From the NCBI GenBank assembly GCA_026932425.1, contig JAIXKN010000055.1, positions 1-46,281 of the forward strand: DNA of 46,281 nt, read 5' to 3'. The DNA comes from Burkholderiales bacterium (GTDB lineage Bacteria; Pseudomonadota; Gammaproteobacteria; Burkholderiales; Burkholderiaceae_C). The position numbers and the translations under genes are program-made. Of this stretch, positions 34,823 through 42,203 are shown piece after piece. Under the pieces are notes generated by a model. That model searched no databases. It saw nothing but the letters and a program-made list of their open reading frames with translations, and was not told where the DNA came from. Position 1 is the stretch's first letter; every line of letters begins with the position of its first letter.

Positions 34823-35524
34823 ATGTCGACTCTCCACATCACCAGGCCCGCCACGCTCTCCCGCGCCGCTCGCGCACTTGCCCTCGCCGCCGCGCTGGGC
34901 GTCTCGCTGGCCAGCGCGCCGGCCCTGGCCCACAACGGCGTCGTGCACGCACAGCCGGTCAAGTACGTCCAGGCCGCGGCCACGCCCAACGCCGCCGCGC
35001 TGCACGACGCGATGCGCACGCTTTGGGCGCAGCACATGGAATGGACCTATGCCGCCGTCACCGCATTTGCCACCGGTTCGCCGGCCTTCGACGCGACCGC
35101 GGCGCGCCTGATGGCCAATCAGGTCGACATCGGCAACGCGATCAAGCCCTTCTACGGCGAGCAGGCCGGCAACGCGCTGACCAAGCTGCTGCAGGAGCAC
35201 ATCGCCGGCGCGGTCGAGGTCGTCAAGGCCGCGAAGGCGGACGACAAGCCGGCGCTGGACAAGAACATCGCCGCCGCCTACGCGAATGCGCAGCAGATCG
35301 CCGACTTCCTCTCCTCGGCGAACAAGCACTGGCCGCAGGCCGAGGTGCGCGACATGCTCAAGGGCCACATCGACACCACGCTGGTCTACGCGACCTCGCT
35401 GCTGCAGGGCCGCTACGCCGAGGGCATCGCCGAATACGGCAAGGCCGAGGCGCACATGCTGATGCTGGCCGACGCGCTGACCAAGGGCCTGATCGCGGCC
35501 TTCCCGTCCAAGTTCGATCTGTGA
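34823..35524 (+). CDS. Secreted helical protein of a widespread uncharacterised family
   Basis: The 233-residue protein has a signal peptide ([23 protein letters not shown]) and an all-helical mature part with spaced conserved blocks: '[20 protein letters not shown]', '[43 protein letters not shown]' (as a region), '[18 protein letters not shown]' and '[18 protein letters not shown]'. The spacing resembles two antiparallel helix pairs. Similar secreted or cytoplasmic proteins are known to me from Gram-positives, with no assigned function. ATG 34823 has AGGAG 6-7 nt upstream; ATG 34805 is the less likely alternative. It sits 147 bp before an ECF sigma gene. Confidence 0.75.
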   Translation: MSTLHITRPATLSRAARALALAAALGVSLASAPALAHNGVVHAQPVKYVQAAATPNAAALHDAMRTLWAQHMEWTYAAVTAFATGSPAFDATAARLMANQVDIGNAIKPFYGEQAGNALTKLLQEHIAGAVEVVKAAKADDKPALDKNIAAAYANAQQIADFLSSANKHWPQAEVRDMLKGHIDTTLVYATSLLQGRYAEGIAEYGKAEAHMLMLADALTKGLIAAFPSKFDL

Positions 35525-35534
35525 ACCGACGGGG

Positions 35535-35583
35535 AGCAAGCGCGGATACGGATGAACACCATCCGTGTCCGGGAACACTTGCT
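35535..35583 (+). terminator. Large hairpin between the secreted protein and ECF sigma genes
   Basis: GGATACGGATG-aacac-CATCCGTGTCC (one mismatch) is nested inside AGCAAG ... CTTGCT. There is no T-tract, so it may terminate weakly or act as a leader structure. Confidence 0.5.
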
Positions 35584-35671
35584 TCACGATCGGGGTTGAT
35601 CCCCTGGCGCCCGGTGCTCTCGCCCGGGTCGACACAGAATCACGCCTGCACTGCACGAAGGAGCACTCACG

Positions 35672-36409
35672 ATGCCACGCGCTGCCCAGAGCCTTGCCCC
35701 GTCCGTCGCGCCTTCGGGTGAGGCCTCGGAAGCGGGACTGGTCGCCCGTGCCGTTGCCGGCGAGGCTGCGGCCTTCGAGCGGCTGATGCGGCGCCACAAC
35801 CGGCTGCTCTTTCGCACCGCGCGCAGCATCCTGAAGGACGACGGCGAGGCCGAGGACGCGGTGCAGGAGGCCTATCTGCGTGCGTGGCGCGCGCTGCCCG
35901 AATTCCGCACCGAGAGCAAGCTCTCGACCTGGCTCGTTCGCATCGCTGCAAACGAGGCGCTTGGCCGGCTGCGCCGCACGAGCAGCCAGGTCGCGCAGGT
36001 CATTGCACTGGAGGCTGCCATGAGCTCCCCCGAACCCGACACCCAGGCCGCGTTCACCGACGAACCCGATCGCGGCCCCGAGCGGCTGCTGGCGCGCGCG
36101 CAGGTGCGCGCGCTGCTCGAGTCGCGCATCGACCTGCTTCCCGAGATGTACCGCACGGTCTTCATGCTGCGGGCCGTCGAGGAGCTGAGCGTCGAGGAGA
36201 CCGCGCAGGTGCTGGACATGCCCGAGGCCACGGTGCGCACGCGCTTCTTCCGCGCGCGCGCGCTGCTGCGCGAGGGGCTGGCCAGCGAGATGGACACTGC
36301 GCTCTCGGAGGTGTTCTCCTTCGACGGCGCGCGCTGCGACCGCATCGTCGCCAAGGTGCTCGCGCGGGCCAGTGCCGAGGGCCTGACGCGCGACGCCGAC
36401 CCGGCCTGA
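35672..36409 (+). CDS. ECF-type RNA polymerase sigma factor
   Basis: The 245-residue sigma-70-family protein has region 2 'FERLMRRHNRLLFRTARSILKDDGEAEDAVQEAYLRAWRAL' (about 37-77; DAVQEAY core) and region 4 'LPEMYRTVFMLRAVEELSVEETAQVLDMPEATVRTRFFRARALLRE' (about 155-200), the ECF layout without regions 1 and 3. There is a long acidic linker and a 40-residue tail after region 4. No anti-sigma gene is adjacent; the next gene is a Rieske/FAD protein 77 bp away. A strong AAGGAG precedes ATG 35672. It may control stress or envelope genes; target promoters are unknown. Confidence 0.92.
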   Translation: MPRAAQSLAPSVAPSGEASEAGLVARAVAGEAAAFERLMRRHNRLLFRTARSILKDDGEAEDAVQEAYLRAWRALPEFRTESKLSTWLVRIAANEALGRLRRTSSQVAQVIALEAAMSSPEPDTQAAFTDEPDRGPERLLARAQVRALLESRIDLLPEMYRTVFMLRAVEELSVEETAQVLDMPEATVRTRFFRARALLREGLASEMDTALSEVFSFDGARCDRIVAKVLARASAEGLTRDADPA

Positions 36410-36486
36410 CCGAGCCTGACGCGGCCCGGTCCGTCGACCGCAAGCGAACCCCAAGACGACCACTGAAACGAACGAGGAGAAGCGCG

Positions 36487-38010
36487 ATGTCATCGAACGA
36501 CGCAGCCGATGCCGGCCCCGACCTGACCCAGGGCGTGAGCCTGGCCGACTTCGGCGCAGCGCGCATGCTGCGCGGCCATGTCGGCGAGCAGGCGGTGCTG
36601 CTGGCGCGCGTCGGCGACGAGGTGCTGGCGGTCGGCGCCAACTGCACGCACTACGGCGGCCCGCTGGAGCAGGGCACACTCGAAGGCGAAACGGTGCGCT
36701 GCCCCTGGCACCACGCCTGCTTCTCGCTGCGCACCGGCGAGGCCGTCGCCGCACCGGCCTTCGATGCGATCCCGTGCTGGAAGGTCGAGAAGCAGGGCGA
36801 TCGCTTCTTCGTGCGCGAGCAGGGCGCCGCCGCGCCGCGGGTCAGCCGCAAGGCCGGCAGCGGCGAGCCCGAGCGCATCGTGATCGTCGGCGGCGGCGCC
36901 GCGGGTTTTGCCGCGGCCGAGATGCTGCGCCGCCGTGGCTGGGCCGGCCAGCTGACGATGTTCAGCAGCGAAGCCGACCCGCCCTGCGACCGCCCGAACC
37001 TCTCGAAGGACTACCTCGCCGGCAATGCGCCCGAGGAATGGATTCCGCTGCGCGGCGACGATTTCTACGCCGAGCAGCGCATCGACCTGCGCCTGTCGAC
37101 GACGGTCGATCGCATCGACGCCGCCGCGCGTACGGTCGTCACGGGCGATGGCGCTGCGCACCGCTGGGACAAGCTGCTGATCGCCACCGGCGCCGAACCG
37201 GTGCGCCTGCCGATCCCGGGCGCCGACCAGCCGCAGGTGTTCACGCTGCGCTCGCTGGCCGACAGCCGGGCGATCATCGCGCGCGCGGCGCAGGCCAGAT
37301 CGGCCGTGGTGCTGGGCTCGGGCTTCATCGGGCTCGAGGTGGCGGCCTCGCTTGCCGCGCGCAACATCAAGACGCACATCGTCTCGCTCGATGCACGGCC
37401 GCTCGAGCGCGTGCTCGGTGCCGAGCTCGGGGACTTCGTGCGCGCGCTGCACGAGCAGCACGGCGAGGTCTTCCACATGGGCGCGTCGATCGCGGCGATC
37501 GAGCCTGGCGCGGTGACGCTGTCCACCGGCGAGAAGCTCGACGCCGACCTGGTCGTGATCGGCGTGGGCGTGCGGCCGCGACTGGCGCTGGCCGAAGCGG
37601 CCGGCCTGAAGCTCGAGCGCGGCATCCTCGTCAACGCGTTGCTGCAGAGCTCGAACCCGGACATCTATGCCGCGGGTGACGTCGCGAGCTGGCCGGGCGG
37701 CGAGGCCGGTGTGCCGATCCGCGTCGAGCACTGGGTCGTCGCCGAACGACAGGGGCAGGTCGCGGCCGCCAACATGCTCGGCGCGCGCGAGGCCTACCGC
37801 GACGTGCCCTTCTTCTGGAGCGCGCATCACGACGTGATGATCCGCTACGTGGGCCATGCGCTTGCCTGGGACGAGATCCGCGTCGAGGGCAGCATCGCCG
37901 CGCGCGACTGCGCGGTGCACTACGTCAAGGGCGGGCGCACGATCGCGCTGGCGACGATCGGCCGCGACGTGCAGGCGCTCGAACAGGCACGCCTGCTGGC
38001 GCAGGCCTGA
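36487..38010 (+). CDS. Rieske-domain FAD-dependent oxidoreductase (AIFM3/ferredoxin reductase-like)
   Basis: The 507-residue fusion has an N-terminal Rieske domain (about 15-105) with the cluster ligands in 'NCTHYGGPL' and 'CPWHHACF'. The FAD/NAD(P) reductase part has 'IVIVGGGAAGFAAAEMLRRRG', a second Rossmann motif 'VVLGSGFIGLEVAASLAARN', and 'NPDIYAAGDVASWP'. A C-terminal reductase domain has 'WSAHHDVMIRYVGHA'. It probably moves electrons from NAD(P)H through FAD to the Rieske cluster; the acceptor is not encoded nearby. A GAGGAG site precedes ATG 36487. The close position behind the ECF sigma gene suggests co-regulation. Confidence 0.9.
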   Translation: MSSNDAADAGPDLTQGVSLADFGAARMLRGHVGEQAVLLARVGDEVLAVGANCTHYGGPLEQGTLEGETVRCPWHHACFSLRTGEAVAAPAFDAIPCWKVEKQGDRFFVREQGAAAPRVSRKAGSGEPERIVIVGGGAAGFAAAEMLRRRGWAGQLTMFSSEADPPCDRPNLSKDYLAGNAPEEWIPLRGDDFYAEQRIDLRLSTTVDRIDAAARTVVTGDGAAHRWDKLLIATGAEPVRLPIPGADQPQVFTLRSLADSRAIIARAAQARSAVVLGSGFIGLEVAASLAARNIKTHIVSLDARPLERVLGAELGDFVRALHEQHGEVFHMGASIAAIEPGAVTLSTGEKLDADLVVIGVGVRPRLALAEAAGLKLERGILVNALLQSSNPDIYAAGDVASWPGGEAGVPIRVEHWVVAERQGQVAAANMLGAREAYRDVPFFWSAHHDVMIRYVGHALAWDEIRVEGSIAARDCAVHYVKGGRTIALATIGRDVQALEQARLLAQA

Positions 38011-38037
38011 ACCCGGGCGAGCGATCCCGACGCAAAG

Positions 38038-38928
38038 GTGGCCGACGAGACCGGGCTTCCAGAGGTGACCGGGCAGACGGCCTTCGTCTTCGCGGGAGGG
38101 GGAAGCCTGGGCGCCGTCCAGGTCGGGATGCTGCACGAGCTGCTGCTTGCGGGCGTGCAACCGGGCTTCGTCGTCGGCTCGTCGGTCGGCGCGATCAATG
38201 CGGCCTATTTCGCCGCGTCGCCCAACCTCGAGTGCGTCGAGCGGCTCGAAGGCCTGTGGATGGGCCTCAGCCGACGCGACGTCTTCCCGTTCACGCTCGG
38301 CAGCGCGCTGCGCATGCTGAGCGGCGGCGAGAATCTGATCGACCCCAGCCACCTGCGCGGTCTGCTCGAAGCGCACCTGGCGATCAGCCGGCTCGAGCAG
38401 GCGCGCATCGGGCTGCACGTGATGGCCACCGACCAGCAGGGCCTGGGCGTGCGCCTCTCGAGCGGCCCGGCGGTCGAAGCGGTGCTGGCCAGCGCAGCGA
38501 TCCCGGGCATCTTCCCGCCGGTGCGCATCGACGGCGAGGACCTGATGGACGGCGCCATCGCCGCCAACACGCCGCTGCGGCTGGCGGTGGAGCTGGGCGC
38601 AAGCCGCATCGTCGTGCTGCCGACCGGCTATGCCTGCGCGCTCGAGCGCGCACCTCGCAACGCGATCGCCAAGGTGCTGCACGCGGTGACGCTGCTGATC
38701 GCCTGGCAGCTGATGCACGAGCTGGACACGGTGCCGGAGAACGTCCAGGTGCATCTGGCGCCGGCGCTGTGCCCGCTGGCGGTCTCGCCCTATGACTTCT
38801 CGGCCTCGCGCCAGCTCATCGAGCGTGCGCGCCACGACACGCGCAAGTGGATCGAGAGCGGCGGGCTCGAGCGCCGCGCGCGCTCACGCGAGCTGGCGGC
38901 GCACCACCACCGTCACCACCACGCCTGA
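38038..38928 (+). CDS. Patatin-like phospholipase
   Basis: The 296-residue patatin-fold hydrolase has an oxyanion loop 'FAGGGSLGAVQVG', a nucleophile elbow GSSVG ('VVGSSVGAINAAYF') and the catalytic dyad Asp in 'EDLMDGAIAANTPL'. It probably deacylates membrane or storage lipids. The C-terminus ends in a histidine cluster (AHHHRHHHA), unusual for the family and possibly metal-binding. It starts at GTG 38038, 27 bp after the Rieske gene, likely the same transcript. Confidence 0.9.
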   Translation: MADETGLPEVTGQTAFVFAGGGSLGAVQVGMLHELLLAGVQPGFVVGSSVGAINAAYFAASPNLECVERLEGLWMGLSRRDVFPFTLGSALRMLSGGENLIDPSHLRGLLEAHLAISRLEQARIGLHVMATDQQGLGVRLSSGPAVEAVLASAAIPGIFPPVRIDGEDLMDGAIAANTPLRLAVELGASRIVVLPTGYACALERAPRNAIAKVLHAVTLLIAWQLMHELDTVPENVQVHLAPALCPLAVSPYDFSASRQLIERARHDTRKWIESGGLERRARSRELAAHHHRHHHA

Positions 38929-38946
38929 GCCGCGGGGTGCTCCCGC

Positions 38947-38994
38947 GCGCGCATTCAGGCTCGCATTCAGACGCGTATTCAGGCGCGTATTCAG
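38947..38994. repeat. Four tandem 12-bp repeats overlapping the SDR stop codon
   Basis: The units are GCGCGCATTCAG, GCTCGCATTCAG, ACGCGTATTCAG and GCGCGTATTCAG. The last provides the SDR stop (TCA on the + strand at 38991). They lie between the convergent patatin and SDR ends. Confidence 0.9.
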
Positions 38995-39686
38995 GCGCGC
39001 GCGTAGAGCGGCAGCACCGCGCCGCTGACTTCGGTGTTCGCCGGCGAGATCAGGTGCAGGATGGTCTCGGCCGCCGCGGCCGGCGAGAGCCACTGGCTGG
39101 CGTCGGCGCCCGGCATCGCACGGCGGTTGGCCGGCGTGTCCAGCGTCGAGGGCGCGATCGCGTTGACGAGGATGTGGCCGCCCTTCAACTCCTCGGCGAG
39201 CGCGATCGTCAGCGCCGCCACGGCCGCCTTGCTCGCGGTGTAGGCGGCCATCCCCGCGCCGCGGCGCGGCTCGAGTCCCGGGCGCGCGGCGACGTTGACG
39301 ATGCGCCCGCCGTGGCCGGCGCGGCGCATGCCGCGCACCGCCGCGCGGCAGCAGAGGAAGGCCGTGAGCGTGTTCATCTCCAGCTGCTGCACGAAGTCGG
39401 CGCGCGTGGTCTCGGTGACGCCGGCCATCGCGAAACCACCGGCCAGGTGCACCGAGGCCCAGAGCCGCGGAATCGCGTCGTAGAAGCGGTCGACGCCGGC
39501 CTCGTCGCTGAGGTCGACGCCGCCGACGATGTGCAGACGCTCGCTGCCGCCCTCCACGGGTTGCGCTTCGCGCGCCGGCACATGACAGGTGGCACCCGCG
39601 GCGAGCAGCCGCTCTACGACCACCTTCCCGAGCGCTCCCGTGCCCCCGCTGACGACGACCTCGCGTCCAGCCAACACCTGCTCCAT
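38991..39686 (-). CDS. Short-chain dehydrogenase/reductase with altered catalytic serine
   Basis: The 231-residue SDR has the cofactor motif 'VVSGGTGALGKVV', a 'HLAGGF' strand, Asn in 'QLEMNTLTAF', and the YTASK active site. Where most SDRs carry the catalytic serine (NxSS), this protein reads 'IVNVAARPGLEPRR', giving two alanines. The fold and NAD(P) binding should be intact; catalysis may differ or use another residue, as in dihydropteridine-reductase-like members. It is probably cotranscribed with ogt upstream (144 bp). The substrate is unknown. Confidence 0.85.
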   Translation of the reverse strand: MEQVLAGREVVVSGGTGALGKVVVERLLAAGATCHVPAREAQPVEGGSERLHIVGGVDLSDEAGVDRFYDAIPRLWASVHLAGGFAMAGVTETTRADFVQQLEMNTLTAFLCCRAAVRGMRRAGHGGRIVNVAARPGLEPRRGAGMAAYTASKAAVAALTIALAEELKGGHILVNAIAPSTLDTPANRRAMPGADASQWLSPAAAAETILHLISPANTEVSGAVLPLYARA

Positions 39687-39830
39687 CCCGCTTTCCTCTC
39701 GAAGTTGAGGCCGATACCCGTCCCCGGCCGGTTCGTGTGATCGTCGCGCGCTTTGGCCCCGTGCGCGCGTCGTGTTCCAGGGCTCCTTGCTCCGCGTTCG
39801 GCGCAGCGAGGACTCCTCTGTACGCAGCGC

Positions 39831-40379
39831 TCAGGATGCGGACGTCGGCATGGACGCCGGCACCGGAGGCGGCGCGCCATCGTGTTCGAGCGCGAGCAGC
39901 CAGCGCTTGCGCGCGATCCCGCCGCCGTAGCCGGTCAGGCTGCCGTCGCTGCCGATCACGCGATGACAGGGCACGACGAGGCTGATCTTGTTCTGGCCGT
40001 TGGCCGCGGCGACCGCGCGCGTTGCGGTCGGATGCCCGATGCGCGCGGCCTGCTGCGCGTAGCTGCGCGTCTGGCCGTAGGGAATCTCGAGCAGCGCCTG
40101 CCAGGCCTGGCGCTGGAACGGCGTCCCGACGAGGTCGACCGCGACGTCGAAATCCTTGCGCCGGCCGGCGAAGTACTCGGCGAGCTCCTTGCCCAGTTGC
40201 CGCGTCCGCGCGTTCTCGCCATCCTGCGCGGCGCCGCCGCGCGCGCCCTCGACCTGCCGCAGCTCACGCTCCAGCCCCTTCGTCTCCTCGCTGAATTCGA
40301 GCAGGCACAGGCCCTGGTCGGAGAAGAGCGCGGTCATCTCGCCGAGCGGCGTCGCGTAGCGGTGACGGATCAGAGGCAT
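39831..40379 (-). CDS. ogt: Methylated-DNA-protein-cysteine methyltransferase
   Basis: The 182-residue protein has the helix-turn-helix region 'TPFQRQAWQALLEIPYGQTRSYAQQAARIG' (as a region) and the active-site 'NKISLVVPCHRVIGSDGSLTGYGGG', whose cysteine irreversibly accepts the alkyl group from O6-alkylguanine. The architecture lacks the Ada N-terminal domain, so it is the Ogt/AGT single-domain type. The start has the family N-terminus 'LIRHRYATPLGEMTALF'. Confidence 0.93.
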   Translation of the reverse strand: MPLIRHRYATPLGEMTALFSDQGLCLLEFSEETKGLERELRQVEGARGGAAQDGENARTRQLGKELAEYFAGRRKDFDVAVDLVGTPFQRQAWQALLEIPYGQTRSYAQQAARIGHPTATRAVAAANGQNKISLVVPCHRVIGSDGSLTGYGGGIARKRWLLALEHDGAPPPVPASMPTSAS

Positions 40380-40445
40380 GACGGGAGGCTAAGGGTTTCC
40401 GTGTTCGCGGGCGATCGGCGTGGTCTTCTCGTCTGACGCTCGCCT

Positions 40446-41414
40446 TCAGGCATGTGCCCGCCACCAGTTGCGCGCGTCGTCGACGTCGCGTGCGATGCCC
40501 GCGCGCAGGGCGTCCAGCGATTCGTAGCGGCGCTCGTCGTGCAGCTTGTGCAGGAGCTCGACGCGCAGCACGCGGCCATAGCCGCCCTCGGGCCCGAGCT
40601 TGCGCGGCCAGTGCAGGCAATGGACCTCGAGCAGCACACGCTTGCTGTCCTCGACCGTGGGTCGCACGCCAAGGCTTGCGACGCCGGGCACCGGTGAAGT
40701 CGAGAGGCCGTGCACGCGAACGACGAAGATGCCCATCGCCGCCGGGCGCTCGTGCGGGAAGCGGATGTTGAGCGTGCGAAAGCCCAGTTCGCGCCCGAGC
40801 TTGCGACCGTGGATCGCGTGGCCGCTGATCGTGTAGGGGCGGCCGAGCAGCGCCGCGGCCTCGGCCATCCTGCCTTCGCCCAGCGCGGCACGCACCGCGG
40901 AGCTCGAGACCCGCATCCCGTGCACCTCGTAGCTGAGCATGCGGGCGACATCGAAGCCCAGGCGCGTGCCGGCCTCGTCGAGCAGCGTGTAGTTGCCGCT
41001 GCGCCCCGCGCCGAACTGGAAGTCGTCGCCGACGAGCACGTAGCGCGCGCCCAGTCCCTTGACCAGCATGTCCTCGATGAAGGCTTGCGCGCTGCGCGAG
41101 GCCAGGCGTTCGTCGAAGCGGGCGACGACGACGCGGTCGATGCCGCAGCGCTGGAGCTCGTCGAGCTTGTCGCGCAGCGTCGCGATGCGCGTCGGTGCAT
41201 TCTCCGGGCGACCCTGGCGGCGGGCGAAGTAGTCGCGCGGGTGCGGCTCGAAGGTCAGCACGCAGCTGCGCAGGCTGCGGTTGCGGGCCTCGTTGGTCAG
41301 CAGCGCGAGCATCGCCTGATGGCCGCGATGCACGCCGTCGAAATTGCCGATGGTGAGCGCGCAGCCGCCTTCGGCCAGCGATATGGAGCGGGGCAAGCCG
41401 CGGTACACCTGCAT
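40446..41414 (-). CDS. ribF: Bifunctional riboflavin kinase / FAD synthetase RibF
   Basis: The 322-residue enzyme makes FMN then FAD. The N-terminal adenylyltransferase domain has 'ALTIGNFDGVHRGHQAML', 'VLTFEPHPRDYF', 'LVGDDFQFGAGRSGNYTLL' and 'VSSSAVRAALGEG'. The C-terminal riboflavin kinase domain has 'ISGHAIHGRKLGRELGFRTLNI' and 'GVASLGVRPTV'. ATG 41414 is the family start. It is 7 bp downstream of the rsuA stop, so the two form an operon. Confidence 0.95.
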   Translation of the reverse strand: MQVYRGLPRSISLAEGGCALTIGNFDGVHRGHQAMLALLTNEARNRSLRSCVLTFEPHPRDYFARRQGRPENAPTRIATLRDKLDELQRCGIDRVVVARFDERLASRSAQAFIEDMLVKGLGARYVLVGDDFQFGAGRSGNYTLLDEAGTRLGFDVARMLSYEVHGMRVSSSAVRAALGEGRMAEAAALLGRPYTISGHAIHGRKLGRELGFRTLNIRFPHERPAAMGIFVVRVHGLSTSPVPGVASLGVRPTVEDSKRVLLEVHCLHWPRKLGPEGGYGRVLRVELLHKLHDERRYESLDALRAGIARDVDDARNWWRAHA

Positions 41415-41421
41415 GCGGCGA

Positions 41422-42120
41422 TTATCGTGGGCGCTCGAACTCGCCGGGATCGACCCAGCGCCACTGGCCGGGTGACAGCTCCGGCGGCAGGCTGATCGAC
41501 GCGAAGGCGCTGCGGTGCAGCGCCTCGACACGGTTGCCGACCGCGGCGAGCATGCGCTTGACCTGGTGGTAGCGGCCCTCGGTCAGCACGAGGCGCAGCG
41601 CGCGCGGTCCGCGGGCTTGGACCTCCACCGCGCGCACCGGCGCCGGATCGTCGTCGAGGACGACGCCCTGCCGCAGTCGCTCCAGCTGCTGCGCCGTGAC
41701 CGGGTGGCGCGTGCTGACCTCGTAGACCTTGGGCGTGCGGTGCCGCGGGGAGGTGAGGCGGTGCAGCAGCGCGCCGTCGTCGGTGAGCAGCAGCAAGCCG
41801 GTCGTGTCGGCGTCGAGCCGGCCCACCGGCTGCACGCCGCGCGTGCGCAGCGGCGCCGGCAGCAGGCTCATCACGCTCGGGTGGTGCCGCGGGCGCTGCG
41901 AACACTCGTAGCCCGCCGGCTTGTGCAGCATCACGACGGCCCGCTCGTGAAACGGCCAGCTCTGCCCCTCGACCTCGAAGACCAGTCCGTCCGGCTCGAG
42001 TTCGGTAGCCGGATCTTCGATCACGCGCCCCGCGACGCGGACTCGGCCGGAGGCGATCAGCGCGCCGCACTCGCGCCGCGTGCCGAAACCCTGGCTGAAG
42101 AGGATCTGCGCAAGCCGCAT
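41422..42120 (-). CDS. rsuA: 16S rRNA pseudouridine(516) synthase RsuA
   Basis: The 232-residue protein has an N-terminal S4 RNA-binding domain ('AQILFSQGFGTRRECGALIASGRVRV') and an RsuA/RluE-type catalytic domain. This includes 'PVGRLDADTTGLLLLTDDG' (catalytic Asp), 'KVYEV' and 'LVLTEGRYHQVKRMLAAVGN'. It isomerises U516 in helix 18 of 16S rRNA; the lack of an RluB-type extension favours RsuA. Start 42120 is chosen because the S4 domain begins at once and a GGAGAA lies upstream; 42159 is the longer alternative. Confidence 0.9.
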   Translation of the reverse strand: MRLAQILFSQGFGTRRECGALIASGRVRVAGRVIEDPATELEPDGLVFEVEGQSWPFHERAVVMLHKPAGYECSQRPRHHPSVMSLLPAPLRTRGVQPVGRLDADTTGLLLLTDDGALLHRLTSPRHRTPKVYEVSTRHPVTAQQLERLRQGVVLDDDPAPVRAVEVQARGPRALRLVLTEGRYHQVKRMLAAVGNRVEALHRSAFASISLPPELSPGQWRWVDPGEFERPR

Positions 42121-42161
42121 CGGGGGATTCTCCCCTGCTGGCATTGCGGGACAGGGCACGC

Positions 42162-42167
42162 TAGCAT
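42162..42167 (+). promoter_or_regulatory. -10 box (TAGCAT) of ggt
   Basis: TAGCAT lies 36 bp before the GTG start, within the 83-bp divergent rsuA-ggt spacer; GAGGAGGG follows as the ribosome-binding site. Confidence 0.45.
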
Positions 42168-42203
42168 GCCCCGCACCAGGGTCGATCCAGCGAGGAGGGC
42201 AAG

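Noticed and set aside
36490-38835. Minus-strand frame of about 780 codons opposite the Rieske and patatin genes
   Set aside because: It spans two genes antisense and has low-complexity sequence.
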